Origin: Comamonas phosphati
GTDB taxonomy: Bacteria; Pseudomonadota; Gammaproteobacteria; Burkholderiales; Burkholderiaceae_C
DNA: 64,000 nucleotides
Direction: 5' to 3'
Assembly (NCBI RefSeq): GCF_014637085.1
Contig: NZ_BMEU01000008.1
Location: forward strand, 1 to 64,000
Position 1 is the stretch's first letter; every line of letters starts with the position of its first letter. This document shows, piece after piece, positions 50,894-58,598 of this stretch. The notes under the pieces were generated by a model. It saw nothing but the letters and a program-made list of their open reading frames with translations. It searched no databases and had not been told where the DNA came from. The position numbers were made by a program, and so were the translations under genes.

Positions 50894-50915
50894 TCCGCTA
50901 CGGGTCCCTCGCACG

Positions 50916-50954
50916 AAAACCCACCCAGGCCAGGTGCCCAGCGGTGGGTTTTTT
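50916..50954 (+). terminator. Terminator-like hairpin between odhB and odhL
   Basis: AAAACCCACC (50916-50925) and GGTGGGTTTT (50943-50952) form a 10-bp stem followed by further T. It lies between the odhB stop and the odhL ATG. It could reduce odhL expression, or odhL may also be made from its own promoter. Confidence 0.75.
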
Positions 50955-50981
50955 CAAGCACCAAACACTAGAGATTGAATC

Positions 50982-52421
50982 ATGAGCAAGCAATTTGACG
51001 TCATCGTGATCGGCGCCGGCCCCGGCGGCTATATCGCCGCCATCCGCGCCGCCCAGCTGGGCTTCAACGTCGCCTGTATCGACGAATGGAAGAACGCTGC
51101 CGGCGGCGCCGCTCCCGGCGGCACCTGCACCAACGTGGGCTGCATCCCCTCCAAGGCGCTGCTGCAGTCTTCCGAGCATTTCGAGCATGCCAATCTGCAC
51201 TTTGCCGACCACGGCATCTCCACCGGCAAGGTCGAGATGGATGTGGCCAAGATGATCGCCCGCAAGGAAGCGATCGTGAAGCAGAACAACGACGGCATCC
51301 TGTACCTGTTCAAGAAGAACAAGGTCGCCTTCTTCCACGGCCGCGGCTCGTTCGTGAAGGCGGTTGAAGGCGGCTACGAGATCAAGGTCGCCGGCAAGGA
51401 AGAGGAAATCCTTTCGGCCAAGCAGATCGTGCTGGCCACGGGCTCCAATGCCCGCGCACTGCCCGGCGTGCCCTTCGACGAGGAAAACGTGCTGTCCAAC
51501 GACGGCGCCCTGAGCCTGGGCAAGGCTCCCAAGAAGCTGGGCCTGATCGGCTCCGGCGTGATCGGCCTGGAAATGGGCTCGGTCTGGCGCCGCCTGGGCA
51601 CGGAAGTGACCGTGCTCGAAGGCATGGACAAGTTCCTGCCCGTCGTGGACGAGCAGATCGCCAAGGAAGCCAAGAAGGCTTTCGACAAGCAGGGCCTGAA
51701 GATCGAGCTCGGCGTGAAGGTCGGTGAAGTCAAGGTCAGCAAGAAGGGCAAGGACTCCAAGGTCAGCGTGGCCTACACCAACGCCAAGGGCGAAGCCCAG
51801 ACGCTGGACGTGGACAAGCTGATCGTCTCCATCGGCCGCACCCCCAACACCAACGGCCTGAATGCCGAGGCCGTGGGCCTGGCCCTGGACGAGCGCGGCT
51901 GCATCGTGGTCGACGACCTGTGCAAGACCAACCTGCCCGGCGTGTGGGCCGTGGGCGACGTGGTGCGTGGCCCGATGCTGGCGCACAAGGCCGAGGAAGA
52001 AGCCGTGGCCGTGGCCGAGCGCATTGCCGGCCAACACGGCCACGTGAACTTCGCGACGCTGCCTTCCGTGATCTACACCAGCCCCGAAGTGGCATGGGTG
52101 GGCCGTACCGAGCAGCAGCTCAAGGAGCAGGGCGTCAAGTACAAGGCCGGCACCTTCCCGTTCCTGGCCAACGGCCGCGCACGCGCGCTGGGCGACACGA
52201 CCGGCATGGTCAAGTTCCTGGCCGATGCCGAGACCGACGAAATCCTGGGCGTGCACATGGTGGGCCCCATGGTGTCCGAGCTGATCTCCGAAGCCGTGGT
52301 GGCCATGGAGTTCAAGGCATCGAGCGAAGACATCGCCCGCATCTGCCATGCACACCCCTCGCTGTCCGAATCCACCAAGGAAGCGGCCCTGGCCGTGGAC
52401 AAGCGCACCCTGAATTTCTAA
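50982..52421 (+). CDS. odhL: Dihydrolipoyl dehydrogenase (E3) of the 2-oxoglutarate dehydrogenase complex
   Basis: A 479-residue flavoprotein disulfide oxidoreductase (lpd type). FAD-binding VIVIGAGPGGYIAAIRAAQL, the redox disulfide GGTCTNVGCIPSKALLQS (Cys near 48 and 53), NAD-binding LGLIGSGVIGLEMGSVW near 185, and the C-terminal catalytic HAHPSLSES near 453 are all seen. Known role: reoxidises dihydrolipoamide on E2 with NAD+. Some pyruvate dehydrogenase E3 proteins carry an extra lipoyl domain; this one does not. It follows odhB behind a terminator-like hairpin. Confidence 0.96.
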   Translation: MSKQFDVIVIGAGPGGYIAAIRAAQLGFNVACIDEWKNAAGGAAPGGTCTNVGCIPSKALLQSSEHFEHANLHFADHGISTGKVEMDVAKMIARKEAIVKQNNDGILYLFKKNKVAFFHGRGSFVKAVEGGYEIKVAGKEEEILSAKQIVLATGSNARALPGVPFDEENVLSNDGALSLGKAPKKLGLIGSGVIGLEMGSVWRRLGTEVTVLEGMDKFLPVVDEQIAKEAKKAFDKQGLKIELGVKVGEVKVSKKGKDSKVSVAYTNAKGEAQTLDVDKLIVSIGRTPNTNGLNAEAVGLALDERGCIVVDDLCKTNLPGVWAVGDVVRGPMLAHKAEEEAVAVAERIAGQHGHVNFATLPSVIYTSPEVAWVGRTEQQLKEQGVKYKAGTFPFLANGRARALGDTTGMVKFLADAETDEILGVHMVGPMVSELISEAVVAMEFKASSEDIARICHAHPSLSESTKEAALAVDKRTLNF

Positions 52422-52435
52422 AGGTTTCTTTCAGC

Positions 52436-52480
52436 CTTGTGCGCAGGCTGTGACATGGCCGTGATGCGCCTGCGCGCAAG
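52436..52480. terminator. Hairpin after odhL, possible terminator
   Basis: CTTGTGCGCAGGC (52436-52448) and GCCTGCGCGCAAG (52468-52480) pair over 13 bp with one G-U. A short T-rich stretch (TTCTTTTAG) follows on the plus strand, before zapE. Confidence 0.5.
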
Positions 52481-52533
52481 CTGAAGTTCTTTTAGTCAGT
52501 CAAGATGGCTGCTGGCGCTTACTGAATAAGCGG

Positions 52534-52543
52534 TAGCAGCTAT
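52534..52543 (+). repeat. Short dispersed element with TAGCAGCTAT core (copy 3)
   Basis: AAGCGGTAGCAGCTATTGTT lies just upstream of the zapE ribosome site. It differs by one base in the core from copies at 25708 and 30879. Confidence 0.5.
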
Positions 52544-52566
52544 TGTTTTTTGAGCATCTGGAGACG

Positions 52567-53667
52567 ATGGTGAATGTAAGACAGGCTTATGAGGCGGAGC
52601 TGAAGGCCAAGGGCTTCAAAAGTGACCCTGCGCAGCTGCGTGCTGTCGAGGCGTTGCAGCGCTGTGCCGACGAGTGGGCGGTCTACAAGGGCAAGCGTTC
52701 CAACACCCTCAAGAAGCTCATCAACCACCCGGATCTGCCCAAGGGCGTCTACATGTACGGCGGGGTGGGGCGCGGCAAGAGCTTTCTGATGGAGTGCTTC
52801 TTCAACGCCGTGCCGCTCAGGCGCAAGGTGCGCCTGCATTTTCACGAGTTCATGCGCGAGGTGCACCGCGAACTGCACCTGATGCAGGGCACGCAGAACC
52901 CGCTCGATGTGCTGGGTGCCAAGATCGCCAAGAAGTACAAGCTCATCTGCTTCGACGAATTCCACGTGGCGGACATCACCGACGCCATGATCCTCTACAA
53001 GCTGCTCGAATCCCTGTTCGCCAATGGCGTGGGCTTCGTCACCACCTCCAACTTCATGCCCGACGGTCTGTATCCCGATGGCCTGCACCGCGACCGCATC
53101 CTGCCCGCGATTGCGTTGCTCAAGGAGCGCATGGAAGTCGTCAACGTGGACAACGGCACGGACTACCGCCGCCGTACGCTGGAGGATGCCAAGCTCTACC
53201 ACTGCCCGCTGGGCTCCGAAGCCGACGCTGCCATGCAGGACACCTTCGGCCGCCTGGCCGAGGCGCATGACGAAGCTCCCGTGGTGCAGATCGAGACGCG
53301 CAAGATCACGGCCAAGCGCCGCGCCGGCGGCGTGGTCTGGTTCGATTTCCGCGAGCTGTGCGGCGGGCCGCGCTCGCAGAACGACTACCTGGAAATCGCC
53401 ACGCAGTTCCACACCATACTGCTGTCGGACGTGCCGCAGCTGCATGTGAACATGGCGTCCGCCGCACGGCGTTTCACGCTGCTGGTGGACGTGCTGTACG
53501 ACCGCCACGTCAAGCTCATCATGTCGGCGGCCGTGCCGCCCGAGCAGATCTACACCGAAGGGCCGCTGGCCCATGAATTCCCGCGCACGGTCTCGCGCCT
53601 CAACGAGATGCGGTCCAAGGAATACCTGCAGCTGGAGCGTCGCACCGTCGACACCAGCTTGACCTGA
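52567..53667 (+). CDS. zapE: Cell division protein ZapE (AFG1-like ATPase)
   Basis: A 366-residue P-loop ATPase. Walker A is YGGVGRGKSFLM (near residue 64), Walker B LICFDEFHVADITDAM (near 127), and FVTTSNFMPDGLYPDGLHRD follows, matching the AFG1/ZapE family. GGAG lies 3 bases before the ATG at 52567, which is chosen over an upstream ATG at 52543 within a dispersed element. Known role in E. coli: acts on FtsZ at the division ring during late constriction. It follows the odh operon on the same strand, an arrangement common in Burkholderiales, but a hairpin separates them. Confidence 0.93.
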   Translation: MVNVRQAYEAELKAKGFKSDPAQLRAVEALQRCADEWAVYKGKRSNTLKKLINHPDLPKGVYMYGGVGRGKSFLMECFFNAVPLRRKVRLHFHEFMREVHRELHLMQGTQNPLDVLGAKIAKKYKLICFDEFHVADITDAMILYKLLESLFANGVGFVTTSNFMPDGLYPDGLHRDRILPAIALLKERMEVVNVDNGTDYRRRTLEDAKLYHCPLGSEADAAMQDTFGRLAEAHDEAPVVQIETRKITAKRRAGGVVWFDFRELCGGPRSQNDYLEIATQFHTILLSDVPQLHVNMASAARRFTLLVDVLYDRHVKLIMSAAVPPEQIYTEGPLAHEFPRTVSRLNEMRSKEYLQLERRTVDTSLT

Positions 53668-53777
53668 GCGGTTTGTGGCAGGCCGTAAGATGGTGGCCTG
53701 TCCTTCGACGTATAGTGTCTACTTCGCGACCTGCGCAGATTCGGTCGTATCCGGGGCTGCGCAAGTGCTTGCCATAC

Positions 53778-54548
53778 ATGCTGAAATTCAAGTCTCTACG
53801 CATCCGCCCTCTGGGGCTCGCACTCTCTGTCTCGGCTGTGCTGGCCGCCGGAGCATTCCAGTCCGGGGCGCAGGCCGCCGAACCGGCAGGCGCCGAGCCA
53901 GCAGCCGCGGCGCACCAGGCCCCGCAGGATCAACAGCATGCGCAAGTCAAGGCGCAGCGTGAAGCGGAGCGTGCGGAAATCGCCCGCAAGCGCACCCTCA
54001 TCGAAAACCAGCAGACGGCAGCCGAGGCACTTTGCTACAAGAAGTTCGCCGTGGAGGACTGTCTGCTGGAAGCCCGGCGCGAGGCGCGCGAAAAGGAAGC
54101 GCCGCTGCGCGCACGCGAGCTCGAGATGAACGGGGCCGAACGCCGCGAGCGCGCGGCCGAGCGCCTCAAGCAGATCGAGGAGAAAAAGGCCAGCAAGGCT
54201 GCAGCGCCCATGAAGGGGCAGCAGCGTGACAAGATGCCGGACGCCGCCACGCCAGATATGGCACCTGCGCCTTCGGGCAAGGGCCCCAAGCCACCCGTGG
54301 ACGAGCAGGGCATGCAGCAGCAGCGTTCGCAGGAGGCGCAGCAGCGCGCGGCCAAGCAGGCCGATTATGTGCAACGCCGCCAGGCCGACCAGCAGCGTCG
54401 CCAGGCCGAGACCGCGGAACGCGAACCCAAGGCCCGTGCCGAGTACGAGGCCAAGCTCAAGGCCGCCGCCGAGCACAGGGCCAAGGCCTTGCAGGCTGCC
54501 AAGGAGAAGGGCCAGACGGCTGCTCCGCTGCCTCCGCCCAAGCCTTGA
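53778..54548 (+). CDS. Secreted coiled-coil protein, unknown function
   Basis: A 256-residue protein. The N-terminus LGLALSVSAVLAAGAFQSGA looks like a signal peptide (cleavage near residue 33), so it is probably periplasmic. The mature part is rich in Arg, Glu, Gln and Ala, with long predicted coiled coil (residues about 55-135 and 180-245). Two Cys in EALCYKKFAVEDCLLEARRE could form a disulfide. The start is chosen as the ATG at 53778, which begins the basic n-region; the frame is open 105 bases upstream. I know of no functional assignment. Confidence 0.7.
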   Translation: MLKFKSLRIRPLGLALSVSAVLAAGAFQSGAQAAEPAGAEPAAAAHQAPQDQQHAQVKAQREAERAEIARKRTLIENQQTAAEALCYKKFAVEDCLLEARREAREKEAPLRARELEMNGAERRERAAERLKQIEEKKASKAAAPMKGQQRDKMPDAATPDMAPAPSGKGPKPPVDEQGMQQQRSQEAQQRAAKQADYVQRRQADQQRRQAETAEREPKARAEYEAKLKAAAEHRAKALQAAKEKGQTAAPLPPPKP

Positions 54549-54577
54549 GGCAGGCTTGGAACACGTTCCAATAGCGC

Positions 54578-55342
54578 TTATTTTTCAGGCAGTGCGGTGA
54601 GCTTGAGCACCGCCAGCGACAGGTTGTCGCCCCTGCCCGCGGCGCGGGCGCGGGCCTTGTCGATCAGGAACTCCGTGGCTTCGCGGGGCGGTAGGCCGTC
54701 GAGCACGGCTCCCATTTCCTGGTTGCTGAAGTAGTGCCAGAGGCCGTCCGTGCAAGCCATGAGTGCGTCGCCGGGCTGCAGCCGCTCGATCATGTGATGG
54801 GCGAGCATCGGCGGCGTTTCGGTGCCCAAGCAGCCCAGCAGGATGTTGGCTTGCGGATGGTGCCGGGCCTGTTCCTCGGTCAGGTCGCCGCGGTCCGTCA
54901 GCGCCTGCACATAGGAGTGGTCCTTGCTGCGAAACAGCAGCTGCCGGCCATGGTAGTGGTACAGACGGGAATCGCCGGAATGCAGGCAGTGGCAGCATCC
55001 GCTGGGCAGCACCACAAAGGCGGCCAAGGTGCTGTGGGGTTCCTGCTCGGTCGAGATGGCCGTGAGCCGGATCACCGTGTGGGCCTCGTGCACAATGCTG
55101 CGCAGCAATTGCTCGCAGTCTTCCGTGTCGGGGTCGAAATGCTCGAACAGCTGCCGTGCCGTGAGCATGACCTGATCGGATGCCTTGCGCCCGCCGCTGC
55201 GTCCGCCCATGCCGTCGGCCACCACGCCCAGCACGCAGCCCGGCACGCGCGGATGGGGCATGAGCAGGACCTGGTCCTGCTGATACTCTCTGTCGCCGCG
55301 ATGGATGCCGGTGGCGGCCTGGAGGCGGTAGCTGGAGGTCAT
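54578..55342 (-). CDS. PP2C-family protein serine/threonine phosphatase
   Basis: A 254-residue metal-dependent phosphatase. Motifs of the PPM/PP2C family run in order: GIHRGDREYQQDQVLLMP, VLGVVADGMGGRSGG (residues about 46-60), HSGDSRLYHYHGRQLLFRSK, CTDGLWHYF and GRGDNLSLAVLKL at the C-terminus; the Asp residues bind the two metal ions. It is a cytosolic domain without a membrane part. No protein kinase or FHA gene lies beside it, unlike many PP2C genes in type VI secretion clusters. It is divergent from the helicase gene. The substrate is unknown. Confidence 0.87.
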   Translation of the reverse strand: MTSSYRLQAATGIHRGDREYQQDQVLLMPHPRVPGCVLGVVADGMGGRSGGRKASDQVMLTARQLFEHFDPDTEDCEQLLRSIVHEAHTVIRLTAISTEQEPHSTLAAFVVLPSGCCHCLHSGDSRLYHYHGRQLLFRSKDHSYVQALTDRGDLTEEQARHHPQANILLGCLGTETPPMLAHHMIERLQPGDALMACTDGLWHYFSNQEMGAVLDGLPPREATEFLIDKARARAAGRGDNLSLAVLKLTALPEK

Positions 55343-55422
55343 GGACGAATGAGGATACACAGTTCGCGGCGTGGGCCGCACAGGCAAGGCTGTGTATTAT
55401 CAGCCCAGAAAGTGACAAGGAT

Positions 55423-57495
55423 TTGAGTGCCCTGACCCGTGCCGTGACTGCGGCCTTTGCTCCCGCGGGGGCGCTTTACCAGGCCGAGCCGGCCTACCGG
55501 CCGCGCGCGGGACAGATTGCCATGGCCGAGGCCGTGGCTGAAACCATAGAGGCGCGGGGCGTGCTGGTGGCGGAGGCGGGCACGGGCGTGGGCAAGACCT
55601 ATGCCTACCTGGTGCCGGCCCTGCTCAGCGGCCAGCGCGTGCTGGTCTCCACGGCGACTCGGGCCTTGCAGGATCAGCTCTTCGCGCGCGATCTGCCGCG
55701 CCTGGTCCATGGGCTGGGCCTGCCGCTGCGCATGGCCAGACTCAAGGGGCGCAGTGCCTATCTGTGCCTGGAGCGGCTGGACCAGGTGCGCCAGGGACGC
55801 ACGGCGCCGCAGGACCCGCAGGTGCTGCGCAGCGTGGCGACCGTGGAGCGCTGGGCGCGCACCACGCTCACGGGCGATCTGGCCGAGCTGCCCGCGCTCG
55901 ACGAACGCTCGCCCGCGGTGCCGCTGGTCACCTCGACCAAGGACAACTGCCTGGGCTCGGACTGCCCGCGCTGGCAGGACTGCCATGTGAACCAGGCCCG
56001 CAGGCAGGCGCTGGAAGCCGACGTGGTGGTGATCAACCACCACCTGCTGTTTGCGGATCTGGATGTGCGTGAATCGGGCGTGGCGCAGCTGTTGCCCTCC
56101 ACGGGCGTGGTGGTCATCGACGAGGCGCACCAGCTCAACGATACCGGCGTGCAGTTCGCGGGCGAGGCCTTGTCCAGCCAGCAGCTGATAGCCTATGCCC
56201 GCGATGTGTTGCGCGCCACGCAGGCCCATGCGCGCGGCATGGCCGACTGGCTGGTGCTGTGCGCCACGGTGGAGCAGGCGGTGCGGGAGCTGCGCCTGCA
56301 GGCCGAAGGAACGGGCGCAGGCGCGTCGCGCCTGGCCTGGCAGGGCGTGACGCCGCTGGGCCTGGACGCGCAGCGCTGGCGCTTCGCGCTGGTGCGGCTG
56401 GGGCAAAGCCTGCGGGCCCTGCTGACTCCGCTGGCGGCCATGGAGGACATGGCCGCCGAGCTGCAGAGGGTGTATGCACGCGGCGCCTTGCTGCTGTCCC
56501 GTCTGGCGGGTTTCGCGGCCAGCGCCGACGAGGACTGCGTGCGCTGGCTGGAAGTGGGGCCACGGCATCTGCGCATGCTGGCTTCGCCCCTGAACATTGC
56601 CCGCGTCATGCGCGAACGCCTGCTGGGCCGCAGCCTGGAGGCTGACGAAGTTCCGGATGGAGCCAAGGCAGAGCAGGCGGCATGGATCTTCACCTCGGCC
56701 ACGCTGGGCAGCGATGCGCAACTGAGCTGGTTCACCGAGCCCTGCGGCCTGCGCGGCGCGCGCGTGCTGCGCGTGGACAGCCCGTTCGACTATGCCCATC
56801 ATGCGGCGCTGTATGTGCCCCAGCCCTTTGCCGTGCCGGGCTCCGCAGCCCACAGCCCGCAGGTGGCACAACTGGTGCGCGAGGCGGCCGAGCGCATTGG
56901 CGGGCGCACGCTGGTGCTGACCACGACGCTCAAGGCCTTGAATGCCATCGGCGAGCAGCTGCGCCAGTCCCTGGGGCTGTTCAGCGACCTCGAGGTCCTG
57001 GTGCAGGGCGAGGGGCCCAAGCTGGCCCTGATGGAGCGCTTCATGGCCGCGGGAGCAGCGGCCGCTTTCGCGTCGGTGCCAAGCGGCGTGAATGGCAGCA
57101 CCAGGCGCGGCTGCATTCTCGTGGCCTCGGCCACGTTCTGGGAAGGCGTGGACCTGCCCGGCGACGTGCTGCAACTGGTGGTGATCGACAAGCTGCCGTT
57201 CCCCCCGCCCGACGATCCGCTGGTCGAGGCCCGCACGCGCAGGCTGGAGAGCGTGGGGCGGCAGGCGTTTCACGACTACATGCTGCCCGAGGCGGCCATG
57301 GCGCTCAAGCAGGGCGCGGGCCGCCTGATCCGCAGCGAAACCGACCGAGGCGTGCTCGTGGTCTGCGATCCGCGCCTGCAGACCATGGGTTATGGCGCCG
57401 AGCTGATGGCAGCGCTGCCGCCCATGCGCCTGCTCGGCAGCGAGGACGAATTCAAGAATGCGCTCGATGCCTTGGCTGGAGGCCATAGCCTATAA
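55423..57495 (+). CDS. DinG/YoaA-type iron-sulfur DNA helicase
   Basis: A 690-residue superfamily-2 helicase of the XPD-like DinG/YoaA branch. Walker A is AEAGTGVGKTYAYL (residues 50-63). The Fe-S Cys set is C115, C176, C181 and C187 (DNCLGSDCPRWQDC). The DEAH box is VVIDEAHQL at 231-239. C-terminal motifs include ASATFWEGVDLPGD and GAGRLIRSETDRGVLVVCD. The start is a TTG at 55423, or possibly the GTG at 55444; no ATG is available near the conserved start. Known role: unwinding 5'-3' at damaged or stalled forks. It is divergent from the phosphatase gene. Confidence 0.9.
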   Translation: MSALTRAVTAAFAPAGALYQAEPAYRPRAGQIAMAEAVAETIEARGVLVAEAGTGVGKTYAYLVPALLSGQRVLVSTATRALQDQLFARDLPRLVHGLGLPLRMARLKGRSAYLCLERLDQVRQGRTAPQDPQVLRSVATVERWARTTLTGDLAELPALDERSPAVPLVTSTKDNCLGSDCPRWQDCHVNQARRQALEADVVVINHHLLFADLDVRESGVAQLLPSTGVVVIDEAHQLNDTGVQFAGEALSSQQLIAYARDVLRATQAHARGMADWLVLCATVEQAVRELRLQAEGTGAGASRLAWQGVTPLGLDAQRWRFALVRLGQSLRALLTPLAAMEDMAAELQRVYARGALLLSRLAGFAASADEDCVRWLEVGPRHLRMLASPLNIARVMRERLLGRSLEADEVPDGAKAEQAAWIFTSATLGSDAQLSWFTEPCGLRGARVLRVDSPFDYAHHAALYVPQPFAVPGSAAHSPQVAQLVREAAERIGGRTLVLTTTLKALNAIGEQLRQSLGLFSDLEVLVQGEGPKLALMERFMAAGAAAAFASVPSGVNGSTRRGCILVASATFWEGVDLPGDVLQLVVIDKLPFPPPDDPLVEARTRRLESVGRQAFHDYMLPEAAMALKQGAGRLIRSETDRGVLVVCDPRLQTMGYGAELMAALPPMRLLGSEDEFKNALDALAGGHSL

Positions 57496-57511
57496 AGCCG
57501 GCGCGGTCCAA

Positions 57512-57596
57512 CCCAGAGACGCCGAGCAAGGGCCGCCCCGCGGCGAGGGCGTCGTCCCCCTTTCAGGGGGAAGGCGCGCAGCGCCTCAGGGGGTGG
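57512..57596. repeat. Dispersed intergenic repeat, copy C (inverted)
   Basis: Inverted relative to copies A and B: AGAGACGCCGAGCAAGGGCC, GCCCCGCGGCGAGGGCGTCG, then CCCCCTTTCAGGGGG and GCGCGCAGCGCCTCAGGGGG. It fills the gap between the helicase gene and the convergent bamD gene. Confidence 0.8.
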
Positions 57597-58397
57597 TTAC
57601 CAGAGCTTCCACCAAGAGGAATTTTTCTTGTCCGAGCTGAGCGTGAGCTCGCTGTCCTTGCCGTAGGTGGTCTGCAGCACGCGCTGGGCATCGTCGCGCA
57701 GCTGGGTCATGCCCAGGGCGTCGTAGGACTTGACCAGAATCACCATGGCATCGTGGATCGCGGGCACGCCCTGGTATTCCTTGATGGCGGTCTGCGAACG
57801 CGCAATGGCCGCCACATAGGCGCCGCGGTCGTAGTAGTAGCGCGCCACGTGCACCTCATACTGGGCCAGGGAGTTCACGATGTACTGCATGCGCAGGCGC
57901 GAATCCTCGGCGTACTTGGAGTCGGGGAAGCGGGTGACCACCTGGCGAAAGGACTCGAACGAGTCCTTGGCGGCCTTCTGGTCGCGCTCGGACAGGTCCT
58001 GGCGCGACAGCCAGGCGAACATGCCCAGGTTGTCATTGAAGTTGACCAGGCCCTTCAGGTACAGAGCATAGTCCATGGCCGGGCTGGCCGGGTGCAGCTT
58101 GATGAAGCGGTCCAGTGTGGCCAGGGCCTGGATTTTTTCGCCGCCCCTGTACTGGGCATAGGCTTTTTCCAGCTGGGCCTGCTGGGCCAGTGGCGTGCCG
58201 GCCGCGCGGCCTTCGAGCTTCTCGAACAGGGGCACGGCCTTGTCGTAGGCGCCGGAAGACGATTCGTCGCGCGCTTCGGTGTAGATGCGGTCGGGCGTCC
58301 ACTTGGCCGTGGGATCGTCCTTGGTGCTAGAGCAGCCGGCCAGCACGCTGGCAACCAACACGGCGGGGACAAGGGTCAGTGAAATACGACGCGGCAT
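57597..58397 (-). CDS. bamD: Outer membrane assembly lipoprotein BamD
   Basis: A 266-residue lipoprotein of the BAM complex that folds outer-membrane barrels. The signal MPRRISLTLVPAVLVASVLA ends at lipobox LAGC (Cys21), followed by TPR-like repeats with DRIYTEARDESSSGAYDKAV and ESFRQVVTRFPDSKYAEDSR, both conserved in BamD/ComL. Its C-terminus is SSWWKLW. The ATG at 58397 was chosen because it starts the signal; another ATG 24 bases upstream is possible. It is convergent with the helicase gene across a dispersed repeat, and divergent from dnaE. Confidence 0.92.
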   Translation of the reverse strand: MPRRISLTLVPAVLVASVLAGCSSTKDDPTAKWTPDRIYTEARDESSSGAYDKAVPLFEKLEGRAAGTPLAQQAQLEKAYAQYRGGEKIQALATLDRFIKLHPASPAMDYALYLKGLVNFNDNLGMFAWLSRQDLSERDQKAAKDSFESFRQVVTRFPDSKYAEDSRLRMQYIVNSLAQYEVHVARYYYDRGAYVAAIARSQTAIKEYQGVPAIHDAMVILVKSYDALGMTQLRDDAQRVLQTTYGKDSELTLSSDKKNSSWWKLW

Positions 58398-58598
58398 GAT
58401 GGACAGTTTTCTGGCAGTCATTGGCTGTGGAGGCGTGCGGACCGCTCCTGCCGCATGGCGCGAAAGCACGCCCGGCAAGCGCCGCGCCCGCGGCACCCCC
58501 TGAAAAGGAATCAGGGCATTGTAATGGGCTGCTGCCGGACGCTGCCGACTTCATCCCGCAGGCCTCAGGGGTGAGGCAGGCTTTCTACAATAGCGTCC

